NCBI GenBank assembly: GCA_016937725.1
Contig: JAFGVZ010000017.1
Location: 1 to 22,467, forward strand
Length of the DNA: 22,467 nt
Source of the DNA: Paracoccaceae bacterium
Lineage (GTDB): Bacteria > Pseudomonadota > Alphaproteobacteria > Rhodobacterales > Rhodobacteraceae
Reading direction: 5' to 3'
Numbering within the stretch: the first letter of the stretch is position 1; every line of letters starts with the position of its first letter. The notes under the pieces are model-generated. The model made no database searches and was not told the DNA's origin. It saw nothing but the letters and a program-made list of their open reading frames with translations. A program made the position numbers and the translations under genes. Positions 1 through 7,530 of this stretch are shown in pieces.

Positions 1-705
1 CGTGTCGCAGATGTCATCGACAATGATACAGGTCTTGCCCGTCACATCGCCGATCACTGTCATCTCGGCCACTTCGCCCGCTTTCTCGCGGCGCTTGTCC
101 ACGATCGCCAGCGCGCAGCCCACGCGCTTGGCCAATTCGCGCGCCCGCGTCACGCCGCCCACATCTGGCGAGATGATGACCATGTCATCCACACGGCCCT
201 TGAAATGGTGCAGCACATCCAGCGCGAAAACCGGCGCGGCATAAAGGTTGTCGACCGGAATATCGAAAAAACCTTGGATCTGCGTCGCGTGCAGGTCCAG
301 CGTCAGAACCCGCTCGATCCCGGCTTGGGTGATCATATTCGCCACAAGCTTTGCCGAAATCGGCGTGCGCGCCTTGGTGCGGCGGTCTTGGCGCGCATAA
401 CCGAAATAGGGGATCACGGCGGTAATGCGTGCGGCGGAGGAGCGTTTCAGCGCATCCGCGATGATCAACAGCTCCATCAGGTTGTCATTCGCGGGGCGCG
501 AGGTGGATTGGATGATGAACATGTCCTCGCCCCGGACATTTTCATAAACCTCGACGAAGATTTCTTGGTCATTGAAACGCTCGACCCGTGCATCCACCAA
601 CCCGGTGCTGACCCCCCGATGCAACGACATACGCCGCGCGATGGCCTTGGCGAGGCCGGGGTTCGAGTTCCCGGCAATCAGCTTGGGTTCGGTTCGGTCG
701 ATCAT
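1..705 (-). CDS. prs: Ribose-phosphate pyrophosphokinase (PRPP synthetase), C-terminus cut by window edge
   Basis: This cytosolic enzyme transfers pyrophosphate from ATP to ribose 5-phosphate to make PRPP for purine, pyrimidine, histidine and NAD synthesis. The 235 visible residues read as class I Prs: EPKLIAGNSN near the start, ERFNDQEIFVEV, the ENVRGEDMFIIQST stretch, YARQDRRTKARTPISAKL with the flexible catalytic loop, LDLHATQIQGFFD, and the PRPP-binding DDICDT that ends exactly at the window edge. The family is about 310-340 residues, so roughly 80-100 are missing. I chose the ATG at 705 because an AAGG (minus strand, 715-718) lies nine bases before it; an in-frame ATG at 714 has the same AAGG directly against it. 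The gene diverges from the HCCA isomerase-like gene across about 90 bases. Confidence 0.97.
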   Translation of the reverse strand, partial: MIDRTEPKLIAGNSNPGLAKAIARRMSLHRGVSTGLVDARVERFNDQEIFVEVYENVRGEDMFIIQSTSRPANDNLMELLIIADALKRSSAARITAVIPYFGYARQDRRTKARTPISAKLVANMITQAGIERVLTLDLHATQIQGFFDIPVDNLYAAPVFALDVLHHFKGRVDDMVIISPDVGGVTRARELAKRVGCALAIVDKRREKAGEVAEMTVIGDVTGKTCIIVDDICDT

Positions 706-797
706 GGGGCGCATCCTTGGCGAGTCGCAGCGTTGACACCGCTTACCACCCCGATACGGTCTTGCAAATGTTACAACCACCCAAAAAGGGGCCGCCT

Positions 798-1394
798 ATG
801 TCGCAGATTGACTATTACCTTTCCCCGATTTCGCCATGGACACATCTTGTCGGGGACCGCGCGGCGCAGATTGCCCGCAAAGCGGGTGTGGCACTGCGCT
901 ACAAGCCGTTGGACCCGATGGCGCTTTTTCCGCGCACCGGGGGACAGGTGTTGGCAGAGCGCCATGACAGCCGCAAGGCCTACCGCTTGCAGGAATTGGA
1001 GCGCTGGTCGCGGCGGCTGGGCGTGCCACTTAAACTGCAACCTCGCCATTTTCCGACCAACCCTGCCCCTGCCGCTTATGCGATCATTGCAGCCCAAGAA
1101 AAGGGCGGTGGCGATTTGGACAGGCTGGTCACGGGGCTAAGCCGCGCCTGCTGGGAAGAAGACCGTGACATTGCCGAAGATGACGTGATCCGCGATTGCC
1201 TTGGCGCCGCCGGGTTCGATACCGGACTAGCCTTTTCGGGCATGTTGCTGGGCGCCGAAATCTACCCGCGCAACCTGGAAGACGCGGTCGAGGCGGGCGT
1301 GTTCGGCGTGCCGTTCTTCGTGGTCGGGGACGCACGATTCTGGGGGCAAGACCGGCTGGATTTTCTGGCCGAACATCTGGGCGTCACGCTTTAA
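798..1394 (+). CDS. 2-hydroxychromene-2-carboxylate isomerase family protein (DsbA-like fold, kappa-class GST type)
   Basis: The 198-residue product matches the length and pattern of the HCCA isomerase/DsbA family. It opens with YYLSPISPWTHL; in characterised HCCA isomerases (naphthalene catabolism) the corresponding LSP serine, here about Ser9, replaces the DsbA cysteine and binds glutathione. The C-terminal GVFGVPFFVVGDARFWGQDR stretch contains the cis-proline loop and the typical WGQDRLDFL ending. No signal peptide is visible, so it should be cytosolic. The start is the ATG at 798, with AAAAAGGGG (783-791) as ribosome binding site; the open frame extends further upstream without a better start. 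No aromatic-degradation genes lie nearby, so the substrate is unknown. It could be a general glutathione-dependent isomerase or oxidoreductase rather than a naphthalene enzyme. Confidence 0.87.
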   Translation: MSQIDYYLSPISPWTHLVGDRAAQIARKAGVALRYKPLDPMALFPRTGGQVLAERHDSRKAYRLQELERWSRRLGVPLKLQPRHFPTNPAPAAYAIIAAQEKGGGDLDRLVTGLSRACWEEDRDIAEDDVIRDCLGAAGFDTGLAFSGMLLGAEIYPRNLEDAVEAGVFGVPFFVVGDARFWGQDRLDFLAEHLGVTL

Positions 1395-1401
1395 GACATG
1401 A

Positions 1402-1433
1402 AAAACCCCGTGCGGATGATCGCACGGGGTTTT
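1402..1433. terminator. Bidirectional rho-independent terminator
   Basis: A perfect 13-bp stem, AAAACCCCGTGCG with CGCACGGGGTTTT, encloses a 6-base loop (GATGAT). It has U-tracts in both directions because the stem ends in A/T runs. It starts 7 bases after the HCCA isomerase stop and lies 21 bases beyond the stop of the converging small minus-strand gene, so it should serve both. Confidence 0.92.
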
Positions 1434-1454
1434 GATGTCGCAATCCAGGCAAGA

Positions 1455-1778
1455 TCAGGCGGCTTCAGCCTCTGCTTCGGCAGCGGCACGACGCTCGCTT
1501 TCCTCACGCGACAGCGCAACAGAGGTGCGCACGCCCTTGGACACGAATTCCATCAGGCCAGACACGACACGCTCGTTCGGGTCAATGCCAGCACAGCTCA
1601 GCACTTCCCGTCCATCACGCGACCGCGCCCAGCGAGCGATCTGCTCTGGCCCGTTGCCGTATTTCTTGTCATCAGCTATGGCGTCATCCAGCGCTGCCAG
1701 CACCACAGCTGCAAATAGTTTGCGGGCCCGCGCCCCCTGCTCATGGGTAAACGCCGTTCCATCCGCTGCGTCAAACAT
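1455..1778 (-). CDS. Small conserved alphaproteobacterial protein of unknown function (possibly DUF6280)
   Basis: This 107-residue soluble protein begins MFDAADGTAFTHEQGARARK, is rich in alanine and acidic residues and ends in a charged alanine/glutamate helix (REESERRAAAEAEAEAA). I recall near-identical proteins across Rhodobacterales annotated DUF6280, but that family name is from memory. No catalytic motif or membrane segment is visible; a single cysteine sits in LSCAGIDPNER. The start is well supported by AAAGGA six bases before the ATG. The gene diverges from efp across 210 bases and converges on the HCCA isomerase gene, with which it shares a terminator. Function unknown. Confidence 0.85.
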   Translation of the reverse strand: MFDAADGTAFTHEQGARARKLFAAVVLAALDDAIADDKKYGNGPEQIARWARSRDGREVLSCAGIDPNERVVSGLMEFVSKGVRTSVALSREESERRAAAEAEAEAA

Positions 1779-1918
1779 ATCAGGTCCTTTATTCTTGCTC
1801 TTGCATTCACCGCGAACGCCTGCCTACCCTTTTTCGGCATTGATTCGCTAGTCCTCTTACGCATACCAGCCATGCTGCGCTTGCATAGCAGGCAAATTCA
1901 GGCATCCATATCCTGTTC

Positions 1919-1947
1919 TTGCGTGCTTTACGAACCCGCGATATAGC
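1919..1947 (+). promoter_or_regulatory. Candidate sigma70-type promoter for efp
   Basis: TTGCGT (1919-1924) and TATAGC (1942-1947) are separated by exactly 17 bases and lie 41 bases before the efp ATG. The -35 box keeps TTG and the -10 box keeps TATA. The -10 box overlaps one copy of a repeated 9-mer, ATAGCAGGC, whose other copy is at 1885-1893. This is a match by eye only. Confidence 0.4.
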
Positions 1948-1988
1948 AGGCGCAAACGAAAAGTCGCGCTAGTGCCAAGGTTTATCCA

Positions 1989-2552
1989 ATGCCCAAGATC
2001 AACGGAAACGAAATTCGCCCCGGCAATGTGCTGGAACATGATGGCGGCCTGTGGGCTGCGGTCAAGGTCAGCCATGTGAAACCCGGCAAAGGCGGCGCTT
2101 TCGCGCAGGTCGAGATGAAAAACCTGCGCGACGGGCGCAAGCTGAACGAGCGCTTCCGCTCTGACGACAAGGTCGAGCGCGTGCGGCTGGAGCAGAAAGA
2201 CCAGCAATTCCTGTATGAAACCGATGGTCGTCTGGTCGTGATGGACATGGACACCTACGAACAGGTTGAGCTGGACGCCGAAATCTTGGGCGAGCGCCGC
2301 CCCTTCCTGCAAGATGGCATGACCGTGACGGTGGAATATTACGGCGAAGAGGCCCTGAACGTGGCCCTGCCCCAAAAGGTGATCTGCAAGATTGTCGAGA
2401 CCGAACCGGTCGTCAAAGGCCAGACCGCCGCCAACAGCTTCAAGCCCGCCTTGCTGGATAACGGCGTGCGTGTTCTGGTGCCACCCTTCGTCGGGCAAGA
2501 CGAAGAGATCGTCGTCAATACCGAAACCTTTGAGTATTCCGAGCGCGCCTAA
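1989..2552 (+). CDS. efp: Translation elongation factor P
   Basis: EF-P binds ribosomes stalled at polyproline stretches and helps peptide-bond formation. The 187-residue protein has the normal length and the three beta-barrel domains: a KOW-like N-terminal domain (about 1-63), an OB domain (about 64-127) and a C-terminal OB domain with the family signature near KGQTAANSFKPALLDNG. The loop VKPGKGGAF places a lysine at position 34, the residue that EpmA beta-lysylates in E. coli, so a lysine-type modification is expected rather than arginine rhamnosylation. No modification gene is in the window. An AAGG nine bases upstream supports the ATG at 1989. The META-domain gene follows after 37 bases and may be cotranscribed. 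Confidence 0.98.
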   Translation: MPKINGNEIRPGNVLEHDGGLWAAVKVSHVKPGKGGAFAQVEMKNLRDGRKLNERFRSDDKVERVRLEQKDQQFLYETDGRLVVMDMDTYEQVELDAEILGERRPFLQDGMTVTVEYYGEEALNVALPQKVICKIVETEPVVKGQTAANSFKPALLDNGVRVLVPPFVGQDEEIVVNTETFEYSERA

Positions 2553-2589
2553 CACAGAACTTTGCGCGTCCCGGTCTGGGATTTAGTCA

Positions 2590-3810
2590 ATGCGTCCTTT
2601 CGCGATCGCTTGCGTTGTCATAGCCCTTGGGCAGGCTGCGCATGCGCGTGATGTGGTCTTAGTGCTGAACTGGGACGAGGTGGCCCCCGCCGCCGAAATC
2701 GTGGCGGTCGCGCGCGACACTTCAGGCGCAGTGTTAGAAAGCCAGCGCCTGAACCTGCCGGAAAACACGCAAGAAACGGTTTTGCCTTTGCCCAGCCTGT
2801 CGCGCCAAGCGACCACTTTGCAAGTAGGGGCCTTGGTGGGCGGCGTTTTCGCCTTGCAAAGCCCGCGCATCGCCGTTGAAGGCGGCCAGCCCCCCGACCG
2901 TGTGCAGCTTAATGCGGCCCTGACCGCCGGTTTCTCGACCGAATATCTCTGCGCGTCCGGGCAGGTGCTGACACTGCGCATGGACGGCGCGGGCTTCGTC
3001 ACCACGGCGGAAACCATGCGCAGCTTCCGACCAACGGGTCTGGACGGGCGCTATTCATCCGAAGATGGCACATATGCCAATCTGATTCCGGGGCTTTTGC
3101 AGCTTGAAGCCACAGATGGCACCTTGCTGGAAAGCTGCCAGCCCATTCCATCCCGCCCCATATTGCCACTCGAGGCCCTTGGCCCCGAACAGCCTGCCGC
3201 GCAAAGCTGGCAAGTTGTCACCCGGTTGGACGGGTCTGTGCTGTCGCTGCCCGGCGTGGCCGTGGACAGCGCCACGGCGGCGGAAGAGCGCCTTCCCAGC
3301 ACCATTTTGCCCATGGACGATGACGCGCTGCGCATTGAGATCGGCGCATATACCCTAAGCGTAGTGCCGGAGCCGTGCCAATTTCCGGTGCGATACATGA
3401 CCTACCCGTTTGGTGCCACGCTGATGGGTCCGGGTGGGCCATTCTCTCCGGGTTGCGCGGGCGATCCACTTTTGGTGTTGGAGGGCGGGGCATGGCAGGT
3501 GTCTCACATTTTTGGGCATGCGCTTCCGCAAGGCACCGATGCAGCGCCTGCGCTTACCCTACAGGTTGACACGGGCCGCCTGTCAGGGCGCACAAGCTGC
3601 AACCGCTATTTGGGCCGTGCGGCGGTCACCGACCGGCGCTTGAAGGTTAGCGACCTTGGCACAACCCGTTTGGTCTGCGCCGTGAACCTGTCCAATCTGG
3701 AAGCCCGGTTTCTGGACGCATTGGAAGCTGCCGACGATATCTTGCGCCTTAAAGACGGGCGCGTGGCGCTCTATGCAGGCCCCACCGCCGTCATGATGCT
3801 GGAGCGCTAG
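2590..3810 (+). CDS. Secreted META-domain (HslJ-like) protein with a long N-terminal region
   Basis: The 406-residue product starts with a Sec-type signal peptide (hydrophobic core AIACVVIALG, likely cleavage after QAAHA at residue 19), so it should be periplasmic; there is no lipobox cysteine at the cleavage site. The last 80 or so residues are a META/HslJ domain: GRLSGRTSCNRYLG at about 329-342, then TTRLVC and a helix EARFLDALEAAD before the closing strands. The first ~130 mature residues resemble the YbaY/YscW-like beta-sandwich region often found with META domains, but this is tentative. E. coli HslJ is a heat-inducible outer-membrane lipoprotein linked to novobiocin resistance; no enzymatic role is known. 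The ribosome binding site is weak (GGGA eight bases upstream, inside a small 4-bp hairpin at 2569-2581). The gene ends 2 bases before the converging molybdenum subunit gene. Confidence 0.85.
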   Translation: MRPFAIACVVIALGQAAHARDVVLVLNWDEVAPAAEIVAVARDTSGAVLESQRLNLPENTQETVLPLPSLSRQATTLQVGALVGGVFALQSPRIAVEGGQPPDRVQLNAALTAGFSTEYLCASGQVLTLRMDGAGFVTTAETMRSFRPTGLDGRYSSEDGTYANLIPGLLQLEATDGTLLESCQPIPSRPILPLEALGPEQPAAQSWQVVTRLDGSVLSLPGVAVDSATAAEERLPSTILPMDDDALRIEIGAYTLSVVPEPCQFPVRYMTYPFGATLMGPGGPFSPGCAGDPLLVLEGGAWQVSHIFGHALPQGTDAAPALTLQVDTGRLSGRTSCNRYLGRAAVTDRRLKVSDLGTTRLVCAVNLSNLEARFLDALEAADDILRLKDGRVALYAGPTAVMMLER

Positions 3811-3812
3811 GC

Positions 3813-6044
3813 TCAGACCCCGAAATCCGCCACATCCCGCAAGGGCAAGCTGCGCGCCCGCGTGCCTGTCAACGCGAAAAGCGCATTGGCCAGCGCGGGT
3901 ATGGCGGGCGGTGTGCCGGGTTCCCCCACCCCGCCCATATGCGGGTTGGTGTTCAGGATCGCGACCTCTATGCGCGGCGTGTTGAACATGCGCAGCGCGT
4001 CATAATCGGGGAAATTGGCCTGATCGGCGCGCCCTTCTGTAAAGGTGATCTCGCCCATCACGGCAGCCGACAACCCGTAGATCAGGCCAGATTCCATCTG
4101 CGCGCGCACGATGCCCGGATCCAGCACCAGCCCCGGATCGCAGGCCATGAAAGCCCGGTCGATGCGGATGCGGTCGCCTTGGCGGGCCAGTTCGATCACG
4201 ACCGCCGTGGGTGTGCCGAAGGACCATGTCATCGCAATGCCGCGCGCGCGGCCCTCTGGCAGCGGAGTGTCCCAGCCCGATATCTCGCGCACGCGCTCCA
4301 ACACGCGCGCCGCGACCGCGCTTTCCGGCGCGACATGGGCCAGCCGGAACGCCAAGGGGTCGGCACCAGCGGCATGGGCCAGCTCATCTACAAAGCTTTC
4401 GTGGAAGAACCCGTTGAACGATGCACCCACCGAGCGCCAGAAGCCAATCGGGACATCCAGATCGGCCAGATGCCCCGCGACGCGGTAATTCGGGATCGCG
4501 TAGGGCTGGTCGAACGCACCTTCGACATGGCCCTTATCGGCCCCGCCCGGCGCGCGGCCCATGATCCGCTTCATCGACGCGCGGGTGACGGAGGGCGCGG
4601 CAATCGCGGCGTTGAAATGGCTGATGCGGCCATCGGCCACCGCGCCTTGCATCCGCGCCATGGCGGCGGGGCGGTAGAAATCATGGCCCATATCTTCCTC
4701 GCGCGACCATGTCAGGCGGATGGGCGTGCCGGACATTTCAGCGGCAATGCGGGCGACTTGCGCGACCGTATCGGTTTCCGCGCGCCGCCCGAAGCCACCG
4801 CCCATGAAGGCTGTGTGGAGCGTGATTGCATCTTCCGTCAGCCCCGACGCCTCGGCAGCTTTTTGCACACACAGGCGCGGGGCCTGATTGCCCGCCCAGA
4901 TGGTCATTCGCCCGTCTTGCAGCCATGCTGTGGCGCCCTGCGGCTCCATCGTGGAATGGGCCAAGAACGGCACGCGGTAGTCCGCGCGGATCGCGCCCTC
5001 GGGCAGAGTCGCCACATCGCCATCATCGCGCAGGGTGGAATTCGGCTCTGCGTCAAACGCCGCTTCGATCGCGGCGAACATGCCATCCATATCGGCGGGC
5101 AAGGGCGAGGGCGTCCATTGCACATCAACCGCCCGCGCCCCTTCCATCGCGGCCCATGTGTTGCGCGCAACCACCGCCACGCCATTGCCCATGTCGATCA
5201 CCTGCTCGACACCCGGTAGCGCCAGCGCAGGCGCGGGGTCGAACCGCGCCATACCACCCCCAAGATACGGGCAGATGCGAACGGTGGCGAATTTCAGCCC
5301 CGGAAGCGCAATGTCGGTGGCGTATTGCGCTTGGCCCGTAATCTTGGCGCGCATATCGCTGCGCGGAAGTGCGCGGCCCAGCAATTTCCATTCCGATTGC
5401 GGGCGCAAGGTTACATCCGGCACCGGGCGCGTCGCGGCCTCCTCGGCCAGATCGGCATACGAGATGCGCGAGTTATCGGGCGCGATGACAAAGCCGCTTT
5501 CGGTCCGCAAGGATGCGAGCGCTACGCCTAGCCGGTCGGCGGCCACGGCTTTCAGGGCTTCGCGCGCACCAGCGCCCGCATAGCGCATCTTCTCATAGGC
5601 ATCGACGGTAGAGGTAGACCCGCCTGTCACCTGCAACCCAAGCAACTTGGCGACCGCGCCAAGCCCACCTACCACGCTATGTTGCCAGTCTTTCATGGCG
5701 TAGTCGGCCACCGGCAGCGCCCCATGCATCAGCGCGGCGTTATAATAGGCACTTGAGGGCGGGCCATGTTCGACACGGATACTGGTCCAATCCACATCCA
5801 GTTCCTCGGCCACAAGCGCAGCAAGGGTCGTATGCACGCCCTGCCCCATCTCGGCGCGCGGCGCGATGATGGTCACGCCCGACCGGTCAATGATGACGTA
5901 TGGGTTCAGCGTGGCGCCCTGATCGGGTGAAAGCGGGTTTTCCACCGGCTTTTGCACTTGGTAGATACCAAAAGCTGCGCCGCCTGCCACGGCAACCGCG
6001 CCTAACAAAAGCCCGCGCCGGGTGATCTTGCCCAAAGTGCTCAT
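3813..6044 (-). CDS. Molybdopterin-binding large subunit, isoquinoline 1-oxidoreductase beta / aldehyde oxidase family, Tat-exported
   Basis: This 743-residue protein is the molybdenum cofactor subunit of a xanthine oxidase-family hydroxylase of the IorB type. It begins with a twin-arginine signal (TRRGLLLGAVAVAGGAA, about residues 8-24), so the enzyme is probably folded in the cytoplasm and exported. Two Moco-binding regions are visible: GGGFGRRAETD at about 415-425 and GVGEPGTPP at about 705-713, in which Glu708 is the expected base-catalysis glutamate. An EMGQGVHTTLAALVAEEL segment lies at about 65-82. The family oxidises N-heterocycles or aldehydes with water as oxygen source; the substrate cannot be read from sequence. 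The start ATG overlaps the stop of the [2Fe-2S] subunit as ATGA, implying translational coupling. No FAD subunit, cytochrome c subunit or Moco-insertion chaperone is present nearby. Confidence 0.94.
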   Translation of the reverse strand: MSTLGKITRRGLLLGAVAVAGGAAFGIYQVQKPVENPLSPDQGATLNPYVIIDRSGVTIIAPRAEMGQGVHTTLAALVAEELDVDWTSIRVEHGPPSSAYYNAALMHGALPVADYAMKDWQHSVVGGLGAVAKLLGLQVTGGSTSTVDAYEKMRYAGAGAREALKAVAADRLGVALASLRTESGFVIAPDNSRISYADLAEEAATRPVPDVTLRPQSEWKLLGRALPRSDMRAKITGQAQYATDIALPGLKFATVRICPYLGGGMARFDPAPALALPGVEQVIDMGNGVAVVARNTWAAMEGARAVDVQWTPSPLPADMDGMFAAIEAAFDAEPNSTLRDDGDVATLPEGAIRADYRVPFLAHSTMEPQGATAWLQDGRMTIWAGNQAPRLCVQKAAEASGLTEDAITLHTAFMGGGFGRRAETDTVAQVARIAAEMSGTPIRLTWSREEDMGHDFYRPAAMARMQGAVADGRISHFNAAIAAPSVTRASMKRIMGRAPGGADKGHVEGAFDQPYAIPNYRVAGHLADLDVPIGFWRSVGASFNGFFHESFVDELAHAAGADPLAFRLAHVAPESAVAARVLERVREISGWDTPLPEGRARGIAMTWSFGTPTAVVIELARQGDRIRIDRAFMACDPGLVLDPGIVRAQMESGLIYGLSAAVMGEITFTEGRADQANFPDYDALRMFNTPRIEVAILNTNPHMGGVGEPGTPPAIPALANALFALTGTRARSLPLRDVADFGV

Positions 6045-6496
6045 TGCCCTGCCCCCGCCTTGGCGGCGTCATGAATGGCGGCGCGTATGGCGCTGTAGGT
6101 GCCGCATCGGCACAGGTTGCCGCCCATAGCGGCGTCTATATCGTCATCCGTGGGGGTGGGGTTGTTTGCCAGCAAATCGGCGGCCTGCATGATCTGGCCA
6201 GACTGGCAATAGCCGCATTGCGCGACCTGATGGCGCTCCCACGCCGCTTGCAAAGCCGTTTGACCGCCAAGCCCTTCGATAGTCGTCACCGCCCCCCAGA
6301 CATCGCCCAGTTGCACTTGGCAAGAGCGCACCGCCTGCCCGTCAATATGCACGGTGCAGGCCCCGCAGGCCGCCACACCGCAACCGAACTTGGTGCCGGT
6401 CAGCCCAAGCTCATCCCGCAAGACCCAGAGAAGCGGCGTCTCTGGCGCGGCATCGGTTTGATAAAGGGTGGTGTTAACCGTCAGGGAAATAGACAT
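6041..6496 (-). CDS. [2Fe-2S] subunit of molybdenum hydroxylase (IorA/CoxS type)
   Basis: This 151-residue protein carries electrons from the molybdenum site of its partner. The plant-ferredoxin-type cluster is bound by Cys39, Cys44, Cys47 and Cys59 (GCGVAACGACTVHIDG then SCQ). The second, helical cluster domain has Cys94, Cys97, Cys129 and Cys131 (CGYCQSGQ and GGNLCRCGTY). All eight ligands are present, and length matches the family (about 150-160). It has no export signal of its own, so it probably rides out with the Tat-signal-bearing large subunit. I chose the ATG at 6496 (MSISLTVN) because it gives the family N-terminus and has AAGGA nine bases upstream; the open frame continues upstream without similarity. 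It overlaps the large subunit by four bases and follows the DUF1223 gene after 79 bases. Confidence 0.96.
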   Translation of the reverse strand: MSISLTVNTTLYQTDAAPETPLLWVLRDELGLTGTKFGCGVAACGACTVHIDGQAVRSCQVQLGDVWGAVTTIEGLGGQTALQAAWERHQVAQCGYCQSGQIMQAADLLANNPTPTDDDIDAAMGGNLCRCGTYSAIRAAIHDAAKAGAGQ

Positions 6497-6575
6497 GCGG
6501 CAAGGTCCTTGGCTGTTTACCGCAAGATATGGGGCGCGGACATGCACCTGCCAAGAAAAACCCTGCGTCAGCCGA

Positions 6576-7298
6576 TTACGGGTAACGCGCCGCGCCAAGG
6601 ATCGGGCCAAGCCCTTGTTCCTGAACCACAACGGCCAGACCAGAGCCTTCCGGCAGGTCGTCGGTTACCGTGTAAGTAAAGGATTGCGCGCCATTCCACG
6701 CGCCCAGCACGCTCCAATCGGTGACGATGTTGCGATAAGTAATGTCGCGCCCGGCATTCTCGCCCGACAGAATCTCGACCGTTGCTTCATCCAGAAAGCG
6801 GACAAGCTGCACATCGGTGGCATATTCCAGCACATCATGCGCTTGGACCGTGATCGTTACACCCCCATCCGCGCGGTCGGCAATCTCGACCGTGACACGA
6901 CCCGCGCCGAACGGGTTCATCCGGTGTTCCGCCACCAGCCCCATGACCTGCATCGTGGCATTGCCCGGCACATCATGCAGCCCGCCGATAATCATTTGCG
7001 GGGTGTAGACAGATTTGCGGCCCATCTTGCGCGCGTAGGATTTCTGCCGCTCGCTGAAGGCGGGGTGACCGAACGTGTCGGCCCACCCTATGTAATCCCA
7101 ATAATCCACATGCAGCGCCAAGGGCAGAATTTCGTCGTGCAGCGCCATTTCATTGAGCAAATCATCTGCCGGGGGACAGGCCGCACAACCTTGAGATGTA
7201 TACAATTCAACCACAACCGGGTTCTGCTGCGCAACAACAGGGCTAGCCAGACCAATCGTCGCGGCAAAGGCAATAATGACAGAAGGTTGGAGTTGCAT
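6576..7298 (-). CDS. DUF1223 family periplasmic thioredoxin-fold protein
   Basis: The 240-residue product has a Sec signal peptide (MQLQPSVIIAFAATIGLASPVVAQ, likely cleaved after VVAQ or VVA). Right after it comes VELYTSQGCAACPPAD, the DUF1223 signature with a CxxC (CAAC) in thioredoxin-like position. HVDYWDYIGWADTFGHPAFSERQ and YTPQMIIGG, the latter resembling the cis-proline loop region, are also typical of the family. A redox or chaperone role in the periplasm is plausible, but no function is established. CAGG seven bases upstream is a weak ribosome binding site. It is transcribed towards the molybdenum hydroxylase genes and could belong to their operon, though the 79-base gap leaves this open. 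It diverges from acnA across 232 bases. Confidence 0.92.
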   Translation of the reverse strand: MQLQPSVIIAFAATIGLASPVVAQQNPVVVELYTSQGCAACPPADDLLNEMALHDEILPLALHVDYWDYIGWADTFGHPAFSERQKSYARKMGRKSVYTPQMIIGGLHDVPGNATMQVMGLVAEHRMNPFGAGRVTVEIADRADGGVTITVQAHDVLEYATDVQLVRFLDEATVEILSGENAGRDITYRNIVTDWSVLGAWNGAQSFTYTVTDDLPEGSGLAVVVQEQGLGPILGAARYP

Positions 7299-7410
7299 TC
7301 AAAGCCTGTTTCTTGCTCAGATCGCGATCTAACCATCCCCTGCACCAAGGGCCAATCAAGGTTTTGCGAGGGTTTGACACACGCGACACAATGGCCACAG
7401 GCGGCATACG

Positions 7411-7446
7411 GATGCATATTTTGTGCACAACGGTATACAAAATGCC
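7411..7446. promoter_or_regulatory. Nested palindromes upstream of acnA, candidate operator
   Basis: ATTTTGT (7418-7424) and ACAAAAT (7437-7443) form a perfect 7-bp inverted repeat with a 12-base spacer. Inside it, TTGTGCACAA (7421-7430) is a perfect 10-bp palindrome, and GTATAC (7433-7438) is a second short palindrome. The element lies about 85-120 bases before the acnA start, in the divergent acnA/DUF1223 promoter region. The regulator is unknown; the TGTATACA-like half resembles some GntR-type operators, which is inference only. Confidence 0.35.
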
Positions 7447-7530
7447 GAATTCCTCTTGATCGCAGCACTGCACAATGGCAAATGCACGGGGCCAAGACCC
7501 CTGTCACCTATTTTTCGGAGGCCCAGCCCC

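Noticed and set aside
733..760. Perfect TTGACA with TACGGT 16 bases downstream, as promoter of the HCCA isomerase gene
   Set aside because: The -10 box keeps only three consensus bases, so I did not list it as a feature.
3939..5219. Long plus-strand open frame (426 codons) opposite the molybdenum subunit gene
   Set aside because: It is antisense to a gene with clear Moco motifs, is arginine/histidine/glycine-rich as expected for GC-rich shadows, and matches no family.
7374..7379. Perfect TTGACA upstream of acnA
   Set aside because: No acceptable -10 box exists 16-18 bases downstream; it is over 150 bases from the start codon.
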